Source of the DNA: Methylococcaceae bacterium UBA662
Lineage (GTDB): Bacteria; Pseudomonadota; Gammaproteobacteria; Methylococcales; Methylomonadaceae
DNA: 62,007 nt
Reading direction: 5' to 3'
Assembly: GCA_002299425.1 (NCBI GenBank)
Contig: DBNW01000014.1
Span: 1 to 62,007 of the forward strand
Part shown: in pieces, positions 45,982-54,626 of the stretch
Position numbering within the stretch: position 1 is the first letter of the stretch
Layout: the number at the start of each line of letters is the position of its first letter
Notes under the pieces: generated by a model
What the model was told of the DNA's origin: nothing
What the model saw: only the letters and a program-made list of their open reading frames with translations
Database searches by the model: none
Translations under genes and position numbers: made by a program

Positions 45982-46444
45982 ATGGCTTTGGCTGTCGGCA
46001 GTGACCGTCGTGCTGGATCAAGCCAGCAAACTGGCGATCACTTACAGCATGCAGTTGTACCAATCCATCCCGTTGTTGCCTTTTTTCAACCTGACTTACG
46101 TCCACAACACCGGCGCCGCGTTCAGCTTTCTGAGCGGCGCCGGCGGCTGGCAACGTTGGTTTTTCGCGGGGCTGGCAATGGCCATGAGCGTGGCTTTAAG
46201 CCTTTGGCTGAGTCGTCTGCAAAAACACGAAACCCTGCTGGCGGTCTCCTTGTCGCTGATCTTAGGCGGTGCCGTCGGCAATTTGATCGACCGCCTGTTG
46301 TACGGCCACGTCATTGATTTTTTGGATGTCTACTACGGGTCTTGGCATTTTCCGGTCTTCAACATCGCCGATTCGGCGATTACACTGGGAGCGTTTTTAA
46401 TGCTGATTGAAGCCTTTGTCGGTGCCCCGCCCCGCCCGAAATAA
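45974..46444 (+). CDS. lspA: Lipoprotein signal peptidase
   Basis: 156 residues with four membrane helices. Aspartyl protease that cuts prolipoproteins before the lipidated Cys. Catalytic aspartates are in GGAVGNLIDRL and VFNIADSAIT; DQASKLAI and YVHNTGAAFSFL are the other conserved boxes. Translationally coupled to ileS. Confidence 0.96.
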   Translation: MLKWLWLSAVTVVLDQASKLAITYSMQLYQSIPLLPFFNLTYVHNTGAAFSFLSGAGGWQRWFFAGLAMAMSVALSLWLSRLQKHETLLAVSLSLILGGAVGNLIDRLLYGHVIDFLDVYYGSWHFPVFNIADSAITLGAFLMLIEAFVGAPPRPK

Positions 46445-46495
46445 ACAAGCGTTTTTACACCGTACGCCCGACACCTTACTCCTTAAAAAAACCGA

Positions 46496-47491
46496 ATGAG
46501 AAACCGTTTTATCCCCCTACTGGCTTTGCTGCCCTGGGTACTGGCCGGTTGCATGCCCGCAGCCTACCCGCCTGGCGCAAAAATCAAAACTGCCCGGCTG
46601 CTTGAACAGGCTTTTTTGACGGAAGACGGCCTGCGCTTACCCATGCGCCGTTGGCTGCCAAACTCTGAACCCCGCGCCGTAATAGTGGCACTGCACGGGT
46701 TTAACGATTACAGCCAATTTTTTCAGATGCCGGGCGACTACCTTAAAAAACAGGGCATTGCCAGTTTTACCTACGATCAACGTGGCTTTGGTGCCGCGCC
46801 AAAACTGGGGCTATGGCCTGGCCATGCGGCCTACGTCAATGATTTGCTGGCGTTTACCCGATTGGTCAAGGAACGCTACCCGAAACAGCCGGTTTACTGG
46901 CTCGGTGAAAGCATGGGCGGTGCGATCGTTATTGCAGCCCTAAGCCAACACCCTCTGCCCGATATAGCCGGCACCGTTCTGGTGGCCCCTGCGGTATGGG
47001 CTAGGTCCGCCATGCCGTGGTACCAAACCGGCCTGCTTTGGACGCTCGCACACAGCCTACCGTGGTTGACCTTGACCGGGAAAGGCTTAAACGTCATGCC
47101 CTCCGACAACATGGAAATGCTCACTGCCTTGCGCCGCGACCCGCTGGCACTTAAAGGCTCCCGAGTGGAAACTTTGTACGGGCTGGCTAATTTGATGGAT
47201 TTGGCTTTTGCCAGTGCCCCGTCCCTGTCAGGTCGCCTGCTGCTGCTTTATGGCAAGCAAGACCAAATCATCCCTAAGCAACCGATGCACGCTTTTTTAC
47301 AGCAATTGCTGTTCACAGACCCGGCTTACAAAACCGTAGCGGTATACCCTGACGGCTACCACATGCTGTTGCGCGGCCTGAACGCACCCATTGTCTGGCA
47401 AGATTTGGCGACCTGGATACACCGCCCCCGAGACCCACTGCCCTCTGGGGCAGACCGACAGGCCCGGCAATGGCTGGCCGACCGCCCCTAA
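46496..47491 (+). CDS. Lipoprotein alpha/beta hydrolase (lysophospholipase/monoglyceride lipase-like)
   Basis: 331 residues. The signal ends in a lipobox LAGC (Cys19). Hydrolase fold: VALHGFNDYSQFF (oxyanion hole HGF), nucleophile elbow GESMGG, late acid in LYGKQDQIIP and His in DGYHMLL. This matches the serine lysophospholipase family. Likely sits in the outer or inner membrane facing the periplasm. Convergent with the ABC gene; substrates unknown. Confidence 0.85.
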   Translation: MRNRFIPLLALLPWVLAGCMPAAYPPGAKIKTARLLEQAFLTEDGLRLPMRRWLPNSEPRAVIVALHGFNDYSQFFQMPGDYLKKQGIASFTYDQRGFGAAPKLGLWPGHAAYVNDLLAFTRLVKERYPKQPVYWLGESMGGAIVIAALSQHPLPDIAGTVLVAPAVWARSAMPWYQTGLLWTLAHSLPWLTLTGKGLNVMPSDNMEMLTALRRDPLALKGSRVETLYGLANLMDLAFASAPSLSGRLLLLYGKQDQIIPKQPMHAFLQQLLFTDPAYKTVAVYPDGYHMLLRGLNAPIVWQDLATWIHRPRDPLPSGADRQARQWLADRP

Positions 47492-47530
47492 ACCGGCCTG
47501 CCGTTACCCGGCCTACAATCCACGACAACC

Positions 47531-49135
47531 TTAACTTTTTGCCAACACCGGCACCGCCGCCAATAAGGTTTGGGTGTACGCGTGTTGCGGCCGCCTAAGC
47601 ACTTGTTCGGCGGGGCCTTGCTCGATGATTTTACCCTGGTACATCACGGCAATAGCATCGGCCAGCTCGGCCACCACCGCCAAATCGTGGCTGATGAACA
47701 GATAGCTTAAGCCTTGCTGCTGTTGCAAGGTTTTCAACAGCCCGATGATCTGCTTTTGCACCGACACGTCCAGGGCACTGGTCGGCTCATCACAGACGAT
47801 CAGCTTAGGCTCCACCGCCAACGCCCGGGCGATGCAAATGCGCTGGCGTTGGCCGCCGGAGAATTCATGCGGGTAGCGCAGGGCGCAGTCTTGCGGCAAA
47901 TCGACCGCAGCCAGCAAGTGCGCTATCCGTCGTTGGCGGGTTTTAGCGTCCAAACCGGTATGCAAGGCCTCTAAACCTTCGGCGATGATGTCGCCGACCA
48001 GCATCCTCGGGTTCATCGAAGCAAACGGGTCTTGAAAAATAATTTGCATGTCGGCGCGTTTGCGGCGCAGGGCTTCGCCGCTTAGCCCATTCAAATCGAC
48101 ACCGTCCAACAAAACCTTGCCGCCGGTCAAGCCCGGCAATAGCTTCAACAAACTCTTGCCCAGCGTGGTTTTACCGCAGCCAGACTCACCGACTAAGGCC
48201 AAGGTCTGGCCGCGCCGAATTTGGAAACTGACGCCGTCCACCGCCTTGACGAAACCAACCACGCGCTTGAACAAACCCTTGCGGATCGGATAATGGCAAT
48301 GAAAATCGGCCACCTCCAGCAACACGGGGGCTAAGTCCGCTTGCGGTTTGGCCAGGCGGGACAGGGATGGCAAGGCATCTAACAGCTTGCGCGTGTAGGG
48401 GTGCTGGGGGGCGCAGAACAAAGCGGTACCGCCTTGCTCCACCAAACGCCCTTGCCACATGACGGCGACGCGGTCGGCGATGCTCGAGACCAAGGCCAGG
48501 TCATGGCTAATCAGCCACAAGGCCATGCCGGTTTTTTGTTGGATGGCTTTCAGCAAGGCCAAAATTTGCGCTTGGATGGTTACATCTAAGGCCGTAGTCG
48601 GCTCGTCTGCGATCAACAAATCCGGCTGCCCGGCCAGGGCTAGGGCCAGCATCACCCGTTGCCGCTGGCCGCCGGACAATTGGTGCGGGTAGGCCTGTAG
48701 TTTTTGTTCGGGATCGGGCAATTCAACCTGCCGCAGCAAGGTCAGCACTTGTGTTTTCAGTGCTTGGCCGGACACCGCAAAATGCAGCCGGATGGCTTCG
48801 GCTACTTGGTTGCCAACGGTCATCACCGGGTTGAGCGAGACAAACGGGTCTTGGAACACAAAGCCAATGCGCCGTCCGCGAATTTTGCACAGCTGCGCTT
48901 CGCTGCTGGCGGTCAAATCCATGCCTTGCAAGCGGATGCTGCCACCGCTCACCGCCGCCCCCGGCGGCAACAAACCCAACACCGATAAGGCGGTGATGGA
49001 TTTTCCGGAGCCCGATTCGCCCACTAAAGCGAAAGTCTCACCCGCATTGACGGTAAAGCTGAGGTGGTCAACTACGGTGGTGCGCTGGTGAAAACAGACG
49101 CAGAGCCGGTCAACGCTAAGCAGTGCCTCGGCCAT
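47531..49135 (-). CDS. Peptide/nickel-type ABC transporter, fused two-ATPase subunit (YejF-like)
   Basis: 534 residues from ATG 49135 (MAEALLSVDRL). The frame is open to 49291, but that extension overlaps psd and is low-complexity. Two complete ABC ATPases are joined: Walker A GESGSGKS and GESGCGKTT; signatures LSGGQRQR and FSGGQRQR; Walker B LLIADEP and LIVCDEP; oligopeptide-type ends HPYTRKLLDALPSL and HAYTQTLLAAVP. It would drive an oligopeptide or microcin importer like YejABEF. No permease or binding-protein gene adjoins it, so partners must lie elsewhere. It begins one base after the psd stop. Confidence 0.88.
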   Translation of the reverse strand: MAEALLSVDRLCVCFHQRTTVVDHLSFTVNAGETFALVGESGSGKSITALSVLGLLPPGAAVSGGSIRLQGMDLTASSEAQLCKIRGRRIGFVFQDPFVSLNPVMTVGNQVAEAIRLHFAVSGQALKTQVLTLLRQVELPDPEQKLQAYPHQLSGGQRQRVMLALALAGQPDLLIADEPTTALDVTIQAQILALLKAIQQKTGMALWLISHDLALVSSIADRVAVMWQGRLVEQGGTALFCAPQHPYTRKLLDALPSLSRLAKPQADLAPVLLEVADFHCHYPIRKGLFKRVVGFVKAVDGVSFQIRRGQTLALVGESGCGKTTLGKSLLKLLPGLTGGKVLLDGVDLNGLSGEALRRKRADMQIIFQDPFASMNPRMLVGDIIAEGLEALHTGLDAKTRQRRIAHLLAAVDLPQDCALRYPHEFSGGQRQRICIARALAVEPKLIVCDEPTSALDVSVQKQIIGLLKTLQQQQGLSYLFISHDLAVVAELADAIAVMYQGKIIEQGPAEQVLRRPQHAYTQTLLAAVPVLAKS

Positions 49136-49136
49136 A

Positions 49137-50054
49137 CTAGAACCGCAAAAAACCGAACCGCCGCCGCACCGGGGCGGGCTGTTGCGGGGCGGGCTGTTGC
49201 CGGCCGTAGCCAAGCAAACCGCCCAACGGAATGGACTGGCCGGCCGTCCATTCTGGCAGCCAGTGCACGGCATCCTTGGCAAATAAGACAATAACGGTCG
49301 AACCCATGTTAAACCGCCCCATTTCCTCGCCCAGCGCCAAGGTGGGCGGATTTTCTAAGTAGTGCCAAGCCCGCACCTGGTCCACGGTCGGCGGCGTGAC
49401 CACGCCATGCCAGACGGTTTCGATGCTGGAGACAAAAATCGCCCCGACCAAAACCAGTGCCATCGGTCCCCGTTCGGTGTCGAAAATAGCCGCCACCCGC
49501 TCGTTGCGGGCGAACAATCCGGGCACAGCGTTGGTGGTCGCGGCGTTGACGCTGAACAAGCGGCCGGGGATATGCACCATTTCCCGCAGAGTCCCTGCCA
49601 CCGGCATGTGCAGGCGGTGGTAGTCACGCGGCGACAGGTAAATCGTGGCGAAAACGCCGTCGTCAAACTCGGCGGCGCGGGCCTGGTCGCCACCTAACAA
49701 GGCTTGGGTGGTGAAGGTTTTGCCCTTGGCTTGGAACATTTCCCCGCCGGTGATGGCACCGATTTGGCTGATAGTGCCGTCAGCCGGGCAAGCGACGGCG
49801 TTGGCTTCGCTAGGCCAGGTTCTGGCACCCGCTTTCAAGGCACGGGTGAAAAAGGCATTGAAACTGGGGTAAGCGTTGGCCGATGGGCTTGCGGCTTCAT
49901 CCCAGTTGATTCCGTACAGCCTGCTGACCCCTGCGATCATCAAGTTTTTCAGCCACTTGTTTTCAGAATGAGTCAGTTTGCCCATCCAGCGGGACAACGC
50001 GTGGTGCGGCAACCCGTATTGCGGCAAGGCGATCAAAAAGTCTTTTATTGTCAT
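49137..50054 (-). CDS. psd: Phosphatidylserine decarboxylase proenzyme
   Basis: 305 residues. Makes phosphatidylethanolamine. The self-cleavage site is in GRFNMGSTVIVLF (GST, usually LGST), where Ser becomes the pyruvoyl group. Conserved PADGTISQIG, YLSPRDYHRLHMP and FARNERV segments are present. After the cleavage site the tail ends in a short Gln-Pro-Ala repeat and basic residues encoded by a tandem GGGCGGGCTGTTGC (about 49168-49200). Confidence 0.93.
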   Translation of the reverse strand: MTIKDFLIALPQYGLPHHALSRWMGKLTHSENKWLKNLMIAGVSRLYGINWDEAASPSANAYPSFNAFFTRALKAGARTWPSEANAVACPADGTISQIGAITGGEMFQAKGKTFTTQALLGGDQARAAEFDDGVFATIYLSPRDYHRLHMPVAGTLREMVHIPGRLFSVNAATTNAVPGLFARNERVAAIFDTERGPMALVLVGAIFVSSIETVWHGVVTPPTVDQVRAWHYLENPPTLALGEEMGRFNMGSTVIVLFAKDAVHWLPEWTAGQSIPLGGLLGYGRQQPAPQQPAPVRRRFGFLRF

Positions 50055-50060
50055 GATGGC

Positions 50061-50447
50061 TTACGGCAAGTTGACCAATTCGGGAGCGTGCCAGTTAAGG
50101 TTTTTATGCTCGGCGATGACGCCGGTGTAAAGGCCGCCGCGAACGTTAAATTCGGCGCGGATACGCATGAAACTAGGCGCGGTGGCGGCCACTAAATCGT
50201 CCAAGATGGCGTTGGTGACGGCTTCATGGAATGCGCCTTGGTTGCGGTATCCCCCCAGGTACAATTTCAGCGATTTCAGCTCCACGCACAGGGCGGCGGG
50301 GACGTATGCAATGGTCAGGGTGGCAAAATCCGGCTGGCCGGTTTTCGGGCATAAACAAGTGAATTCAGGCACCTCGATGCGCACGGTGTAATCGCGCCCC
50401 GGCTGCGGGTTGGGGAAGGTTTCTAAGGGGTTGCTGGATTGGGTCAT
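50061..50447 (-). CDS. queF: NADPH-dependent 7-cyano-7-deazaguanine reductase QueF
   Basis: 128 residues from ATG 50447 (MTQSSNPLETF); an upstream in-frame ATG at 50486 adds residues unlike the family. Short, type I form. It reduces preQ0 to preQ1 in queuosine synthesis. Cys33 (CPKTGQPDF) forms the thioimide with substrate and Asp40 assists. The QueF motif ELKSLKLYLGGYRNQGAFHE binds NADPH. Lies directly before psd in the reading direction, with a 6-base gap. Confidence 0.93.
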   Translation of the reverse strand: MTQSSNPLETFPNPQPGRDYTVRIEVPEFTCLCPKTGQPDFATLTIAYVPAALCVELKSLKLYLGGYRNQGAFHEAVTNAILDDLVAATAPSFMRIRAEFNVRGGLYTGVIAEHKNLNWHAPELVNLP

Positions 50448-50598
50448 AAATTTTCCGATTAAAACTAAAAAGGGCATGAAGGCCAATGAACGGTATTGGG
50501 TTGCGCCAGTTTACAGCAACCCCTTGTTGATTTCGAGGGGCTGGCTAGATGAGGATGCCCGGTTGCCCAAGCTGGCCTTGGTGCGGGCAGCACCGCCC

Positions 50599-52221
50599 CT
50601 AGCCGCTTGAACCGACTTTCTGCCGAACCGCCAAACGGCTTAAAAAACCGTAACTTAACGGCCAAATTGGAGGCTCTGGCTGGCCGTACAAAGGGAACTG
50701 CACGGTCACTTTCAGGCCGCCCAAGGGCGATACGCCTAAGATCAAATCGGCATTATGGATGCAGGCAATGCGCTCGACAATGGAAAAACCCAGCCCCGTG
50801 CCGGGTGCGGTGTGGGCGGTCTCGGAGCAACGGTGGAAGCGTTGCAAGGATTTTTCGTATTGGTCCGGGGCAATGCCTGGGCCTGAGTCTTCCACGCAAA
50901 GCTGCACACATTGTTCTTTGCCGACCACAGCGATCATCACCTGGCCTTTAGGGGGGGTGTATTTAATGGCATTATCCACCAAATTACGAATTAAAATGGC
51001 CACCAAGGCCGGATTGACCAGCACCGGTAAGGGTTCCCCCTCGACAAACTCAATGGCAATGCCTTTTCTGTAGGCTTCTGGCTCCAAATCGGCCACCATC
51101 TGGATGATTTCCCGGCCCAGCTCGGTCGGCTCTTTTTTTAAAAACTCGGTGCTGTATTCAATGCGCGAAAACGTCAGCAATTGCTGCACCATGTAGGTCA
51201 TGCGGTTAACCGCCTGTTCAATGCGCTTTAATGCTTGCCGGCGGACGCTGTCATCGCTGGTACGCAGCGCCACTTGCGCCTGGGTCAACAGGCCCGCTAA
51301 CGGGGTACGCAGTTCATGGGCGGCATCGGAGGTAAAGCGGCGCTCGTGTTCAAACGCCTCCTCAAGCTGGGCAAACAAATTATTGATTTCATTGACTACA
51401 GGCAAAATTTCGTTGGGCAGTTTGCGGGTCGATAGGGGCTTGAGAAAATTGGCCTCACGCCGGGCCAGCGACTTTTCCAAACGGCTGACCGGCTTTAAGG
51501 ATTGGCCGACAATCAGCCAAATCACAGCGCCCAAAAAAGGCAGTCCAATCAGAAACTGGACCACCAATTGCCCGGAGATTTCATCGGTCAATTCGGCGCG
51601 GATTTCCTCTTTTTGGCCGACATGAATGATGTAATCGCCGGGCGCATTGGAAATGCTGAACACATGCCAGAGATGGTCGCCGATATTGGCCTGGCTAAAG
51701 CCATTGTCCTGCTCGGAAAAAACGTATTTGGGCGCACTTTCCGAACGCATCAGCAAGCCGTTTTTCTTTGACCACAACTGGAAAGCGATTTTTCTTTCGT
51801 AGCTGCGACCAAGATTGCCCGGCAGCAGAATGTCATCGAAGTCTTGCCACAATTCCATATCGGTGCCCGACGGGGCAAAACCTTGCAGAGAAAAATCGGG
51901 CTTGCCTGACGCCGGCTGCAGCCAAGCCTGACCGCCCGACCAAAGATCAAAAGCGTTTTTATTTTTTCTTTGCCGCAGGGGGCGGATATGCAGTTGCTTG
52001 TCCAGTTTTTCTAACGTCCAATAGCTGGACAAGGCGCCTTCGCGCAGCAGGTTTTCGACAAAAGCATGCAGCACCTTGGCCGATTGCGACAATTCGGCAT
52101 CAAACAGATTGGCCACTTCCTTGCGCGTCTGCTGGTAGCTGAAATAAGCGGTGACGCCCCAGATCAACAGGGACGCCGACAATAAGCTGACCAGTAACAA
52201 TTGCCTGAGTGAATAGTTCAT
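50599..52221 (-). CDS. Sensor histidine kinase
   Basis: 540 residues. Two membrane helices (about 8-28 and 219-240) flank a ~190-residue periplasmic sensor. A HAMP-like segment leads to the HisKA helix with His302 (AAHELRTPLAG). HATPase boxes: NLVDNAIKYTPP (N), EDSGPGIAP (G1) and GTGLGFSIV (G2). It resembles QseC/PmrB-type sensors. Start overlaps the response regulator stop by four bases. Signal unknown. Confidence 0.92.
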   Translation of the reverse strand: MNYSLRQLLLVSLLSASLLIWGVTAYFSYQQTRKEVANLFDAELSQSAKVLHAFVENLLREGALSSYWTLEKLDKQLHIRPLRQRKNKNAFDLWSGGQAWLQPASGKPDFSLQGFAPSGTDMELWQDFDDILLPGNLGRSYERKIAFQLWSKKNGLLMRSESAPKYVFSEQDNGFSQANIGDHLWHVFSISNAPGDYIIHVGQKEEIRAELTDEISGQLVVQFLIGLPFLGAVIWLIVGQSLKPVSRLEKSLARREANFLKPLSTRKLPNEILPVVNEINNLFAQLEEAFEHERRFTSDAAHELRTPLAGLLTQAQVALRTSDDSVRRQALKRIEQAVNRMTYMVQQLLTFSRIEYSTEFLKKEPTELGREIIQMVADLEPEAYRKGIAIEFVEGEPLPVLVNPALVAILIRNLVDNAIKYTPPKGQVMIAVVGKEQCVQLCVEDSGPGIAPDQYEKSLQRFHRCSETAHTAPGTGLGFSIVERIACIHNADLILGVSPLGGLKVTVQFPLYGQPEPPIWPLSYGFLSRLAVRQKVGSSG

Positions 52222-52886
52222 TGGCCGTCGTCGTGATCGATGATGTAGCCCACGCCCCTGACCGTGCGGATCAGTGCCGGTCCCAGCTTTTTCCGCAAAT
52301 GGTGAATATGCACCTCGACGGTGTTGCTTTCGACATCGGCATTCCAGGAATACAGGCTTTCTTCCAGCCGCGCCTTAGACATCACCTTGCCGATATTGCT
52401 CAGCAAAAAATTAAGAATTTCAAATTCTTTTTGCGACAAATCCACTTTGTCACCGTCAACGCTCACTTGCCGGGCGGCGGGGTCCAGCACCACGCCTTTG
52501 TGTTCGATGGTCGGCACACTGCGCCCTTCGCTGCGCCGGGCCAAAGCCCGCAGCCGGGCGCAGACCTCATCCAGCTCAAACGGCTTGATGACAAAATCAT
52601 CCGCCCCGCTGTCTAAGCCTAACACCCGGTCGGCCACGGTATCCCTAGCCGTCAGCACCATGACCGGGGTCTCGTTCTTGCGGGCCCGCAACGCCCGCAA
52701 AATATCCATCCCTTGCATACCCGGCAGGTTTAAATCCAACACGATCAGCTCGTAGCTGTTCAGCTTCAGGGCCTCATCGGCCTGCTTGCCGTGGGTCAGC
52801 CAATCCACCACATACCCTTCCATGGTCAAGCCCGCCACCAAACCATCGCCTAAAATTTCGTCATCTTCAACCAATAACAAACGCAT
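52218..52886 (-). CDS. OmpR/PhoB-type response regulator
   Basis: 222 residues. Receiver domain with phospho-acceptor Asp51 (VLDLNLPG), acidic Glu8-Asp9, Thr in VLTARD and Lys in FVIKPF. A winged-helix DNA-binding domain occupies ~125-220 (EFEILNFLLSN, VEVHIHHLRKKLG, RTVRGVGYI). First gene of the pair with the kinase. Divergent from the acyl-CoA ligase gene across about 145 bases, so it may control that block (inference). Confidence 0.93.
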   Translation of the reverse strand: MRLLLVEDDEILGDGLVAGLTMEGYVVDWLTHGKQADEALKLNSYELIVLDLNLPGMQGMDILRALRARKNETPVMVLTARDTVADRVLGLDSGADDFVIKPFELDEVCARLRALARRSEGRSVPTIEHKGVVLDPAARQVSVDGDKVDLSQKEFEILNFLLSNIGKVMSKARLEESLYSWNADVESNTVEVHIHHLRKKLGPALIRTVRGVGYIIDHDDGQ

Positions 52887-52934
52887 AGACCTGTCGCCTA
52901 AAGTAAATTTTCAATCTATGGAAAAAGGTAAGCC

Positions 52935-52951
52935 TTGGCACGCCCCTTAAG
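52935..52951 (+). promoter_or_regulatory. Weak sigma-54-like site before the exosortase-associated ligase gene
   Basis: TTGGCACG (52935-52942) is a perfect -24 element. The -12 part four bases later reads TTAAG instead of TTGCA/T, losing the usually essential GC. It lies 80 bases before the preferred ATG. Exosortase gene sets in related bacteria are known to be under sigma-54/PrsR control, which makes the match worth noting but not convincing. Confidence 0.2.
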
Positions 52952-53030
52952 AAACGCTAAACTCAAGCACGATTTTGCACTGTCAAAACCCCGCCCAGAG
53001 AACCGTTTAAGGGCCAATACCACCGAATTT

Positions 53031-54626
53031 ATGCCGCCATTATTGCACCAATTGCTCAGGGAATCCGCACGACGCACACCCGATGCGACGGCCATCGTAC
53101 ATAAAAACCACACCCGCTCGTATCAACAGCTCAACGACTTAGTCCACCGGCAAGCCCACGCCTTGGCCGGCTTGCACCTAAAGCCCCAGCAGCGTGCCGC
53201 CGTTTATTTGCCCAAGCAAATCGAAACCGTCACCAGTTTCTTGGCCATCACCGAGGCGGGCGGGGTGTTCGTGCCCATCAACCCGGTGCTAAAAGCCGCC
53301 CAAGTGGGCCATATCCTGAACGACTGCACGGTGCAAGTGCTGTTCACCTCGCTCAGCCGTTTGCAAAGCTTGCAGGCGGTTTTGGCCGATTGCCCGGACC
53401 TGCATACCGTTGTGTTGGTGGAAGACGGTGCCACTGACCGTCTACCGACAGGCTTTTCCCAGACCCTGCTGGGTTGGCCGGCATTTCTTGACGCTGCCAA
53501 GCCAAACAACGCCTTGCCGCCCGCCATCGACACCGATATGGCCGCCATTTTGTACACCTCCGGCAGCACCGGCAAACCCAAAGGCGTGGTGCTGTCACAC
53601 CGCAACCTGGTCGCCGGGGCGGAAAGCGTCAGCGACTACCTCACCCTCACCGCCGCCGACCGGTTGCTGGCGGTACTGCCGTTCAGTTTTGATTACGGGC
53701 TTAACCAACTCACCACCTGCTTGCTCAAAGGCGCAACCTGTGTGCTGCTCGATTACTTGCTGCCCAAAGATGTCATCAACGCGCTGGTGGCCCACCAAAT
53801 CACTGGCTTGGCCGCTGTGCCGCCTTTGTGGGCGCAACTGGCCAATTTGGCTTGGCCCCCCAGCATCAACAGCCATTTACGTTATATGACCAACTCCGGC
53901 GGCAAAATGCCAAAATCGGTGTTGGCGGCTATCCGGCAAAAAGCCCCCAACAGCCAGTTTTTCCTGATGTACGGCCTGACCGAAGCGTTCCGCTCCACCT
54001 ATTTGCCGCCGGAGGAAATCGACCGCCGGCCCGATTCCATCGGCAAAGCCATCCCCAATGCTGAGGTTCTGGTGGTGCGCGAGGATGGCAGCCGCTGCGC
54101 CCCGCACGAACCCGGCGAATTGGTGCATCGCGGCTCTTTGGTGGCGATGGGCTATTGGAACGACCCGGTCAAAACCGCCGAACGTTTTAAACCGGCTCCC
54201 GGGCAATTGCCCGGTCTGCCGTTAACTGAAATGGCCGTGTGGTCGGGCGACACCGTGACCCAAGACGAAGCCGGCTATTTGTACTTTATCGGGCGTCAGG
54301 ATGGCATGATCAAAACCTCCGGCTACCGGGTCAGCCCGACTGAAATCGAGGAAGTAGTGTACGCTTCCGGCCTGGTCAAGGAAGCCGCCGCCATCGGCAT
54401 AGAGCACGAAAGCCTAGGGCAAGCCGTGGTCGTAGTGGTCAGCGTTGTTGACGGCGTTGTTTTCAACGGCCAAGCCGTGCTGGACTTATGCCGTGTGCAG
54501 CTACCCAATTTCATGGTGCCCAGCAGAATTGAAGCCTTGCCGGCTTTGCCCAAAAATCCCAACGGCAAAATTGACCGCAAAGCCTTAAGCCAGCAATTTG
54601 CCGATTTATTCCAAGTGATGCCATGA
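53031..54626 (+). CDS. Acyl-CoA ligase (AMP-forming), exosortase A-associated type
   Basis: 531 residues from ATG 53031 (MPPLLHQLLRES); the frame is open from a TTG at 52935, but those residues do not belong to the family. ANL-superfamily adenylating enzyme: P-loop ILYTSGSTGKPKGV, FLMYGLTEAFRS, GDTVTQDEAGYLYFIGRQDGMIK, and C-terminal NGKIDRKAL with the catalytic Lys. It activates a carboxylic acid as AMP ester for transfer to CoA or to a carrier protein; an ACP gene lies 4 kb away. This subfamily is known from exosortase-A gene sets. Stop overlaps the next start (ATGA). Confidence 0.9.
   Translation: MPPLLHQLLRESARRTPDATAIVHKNHTRSYQQLNDLVHRQAHALAGLHLKPQQRAAVYLPKQIETVTSFLAITEAGGVFVPINPVLKAAQVGHILNDCTVQVLFTSLSRLQSLQAVLADCPDLHTVVLVEDGATDRLPTGFSQTLLGWPAFLDAAKPNNALPPAIDTDMAAILYTSGSTGKPKGVVLSHRNLVAGAESVSDYLTLTAADRLLAVLPFSFDYGLNQLTTCLLKGATCVLLDYLLPKDVINALVAHQITGLAAVPPLWAQLANLAWPPSINSHLRYMTNSGGKMPKSVLAAIRQKAPNSQFFLMYGLTEAFRSTYLPPEEIDRRPDSIGKAIPNAEVLVVREDGSRCAPHEPGELVHRGSLVAMGYWNDPVKTAERFKPAPGQLPGLPLTEMAVWSGDTVTQDEAGYLYFIGRQDGMIKTSGYRVSPTEIEEVVYASGLVKEAAAIGIEHESLGQAVVVVVSVVDGVVFNGQAVLDLCRVQLPNFMVPSRIEALPALPKNPNGKIDRKALSQQFADLFQVMP

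Noticed and set aside
49136..49291. Longer N-terminus for the two-ATPase ABC protein
   Set aside because: It overlaps psd and its sequence is an antisense reading of the psd tail; ATG 49135 fits the family.
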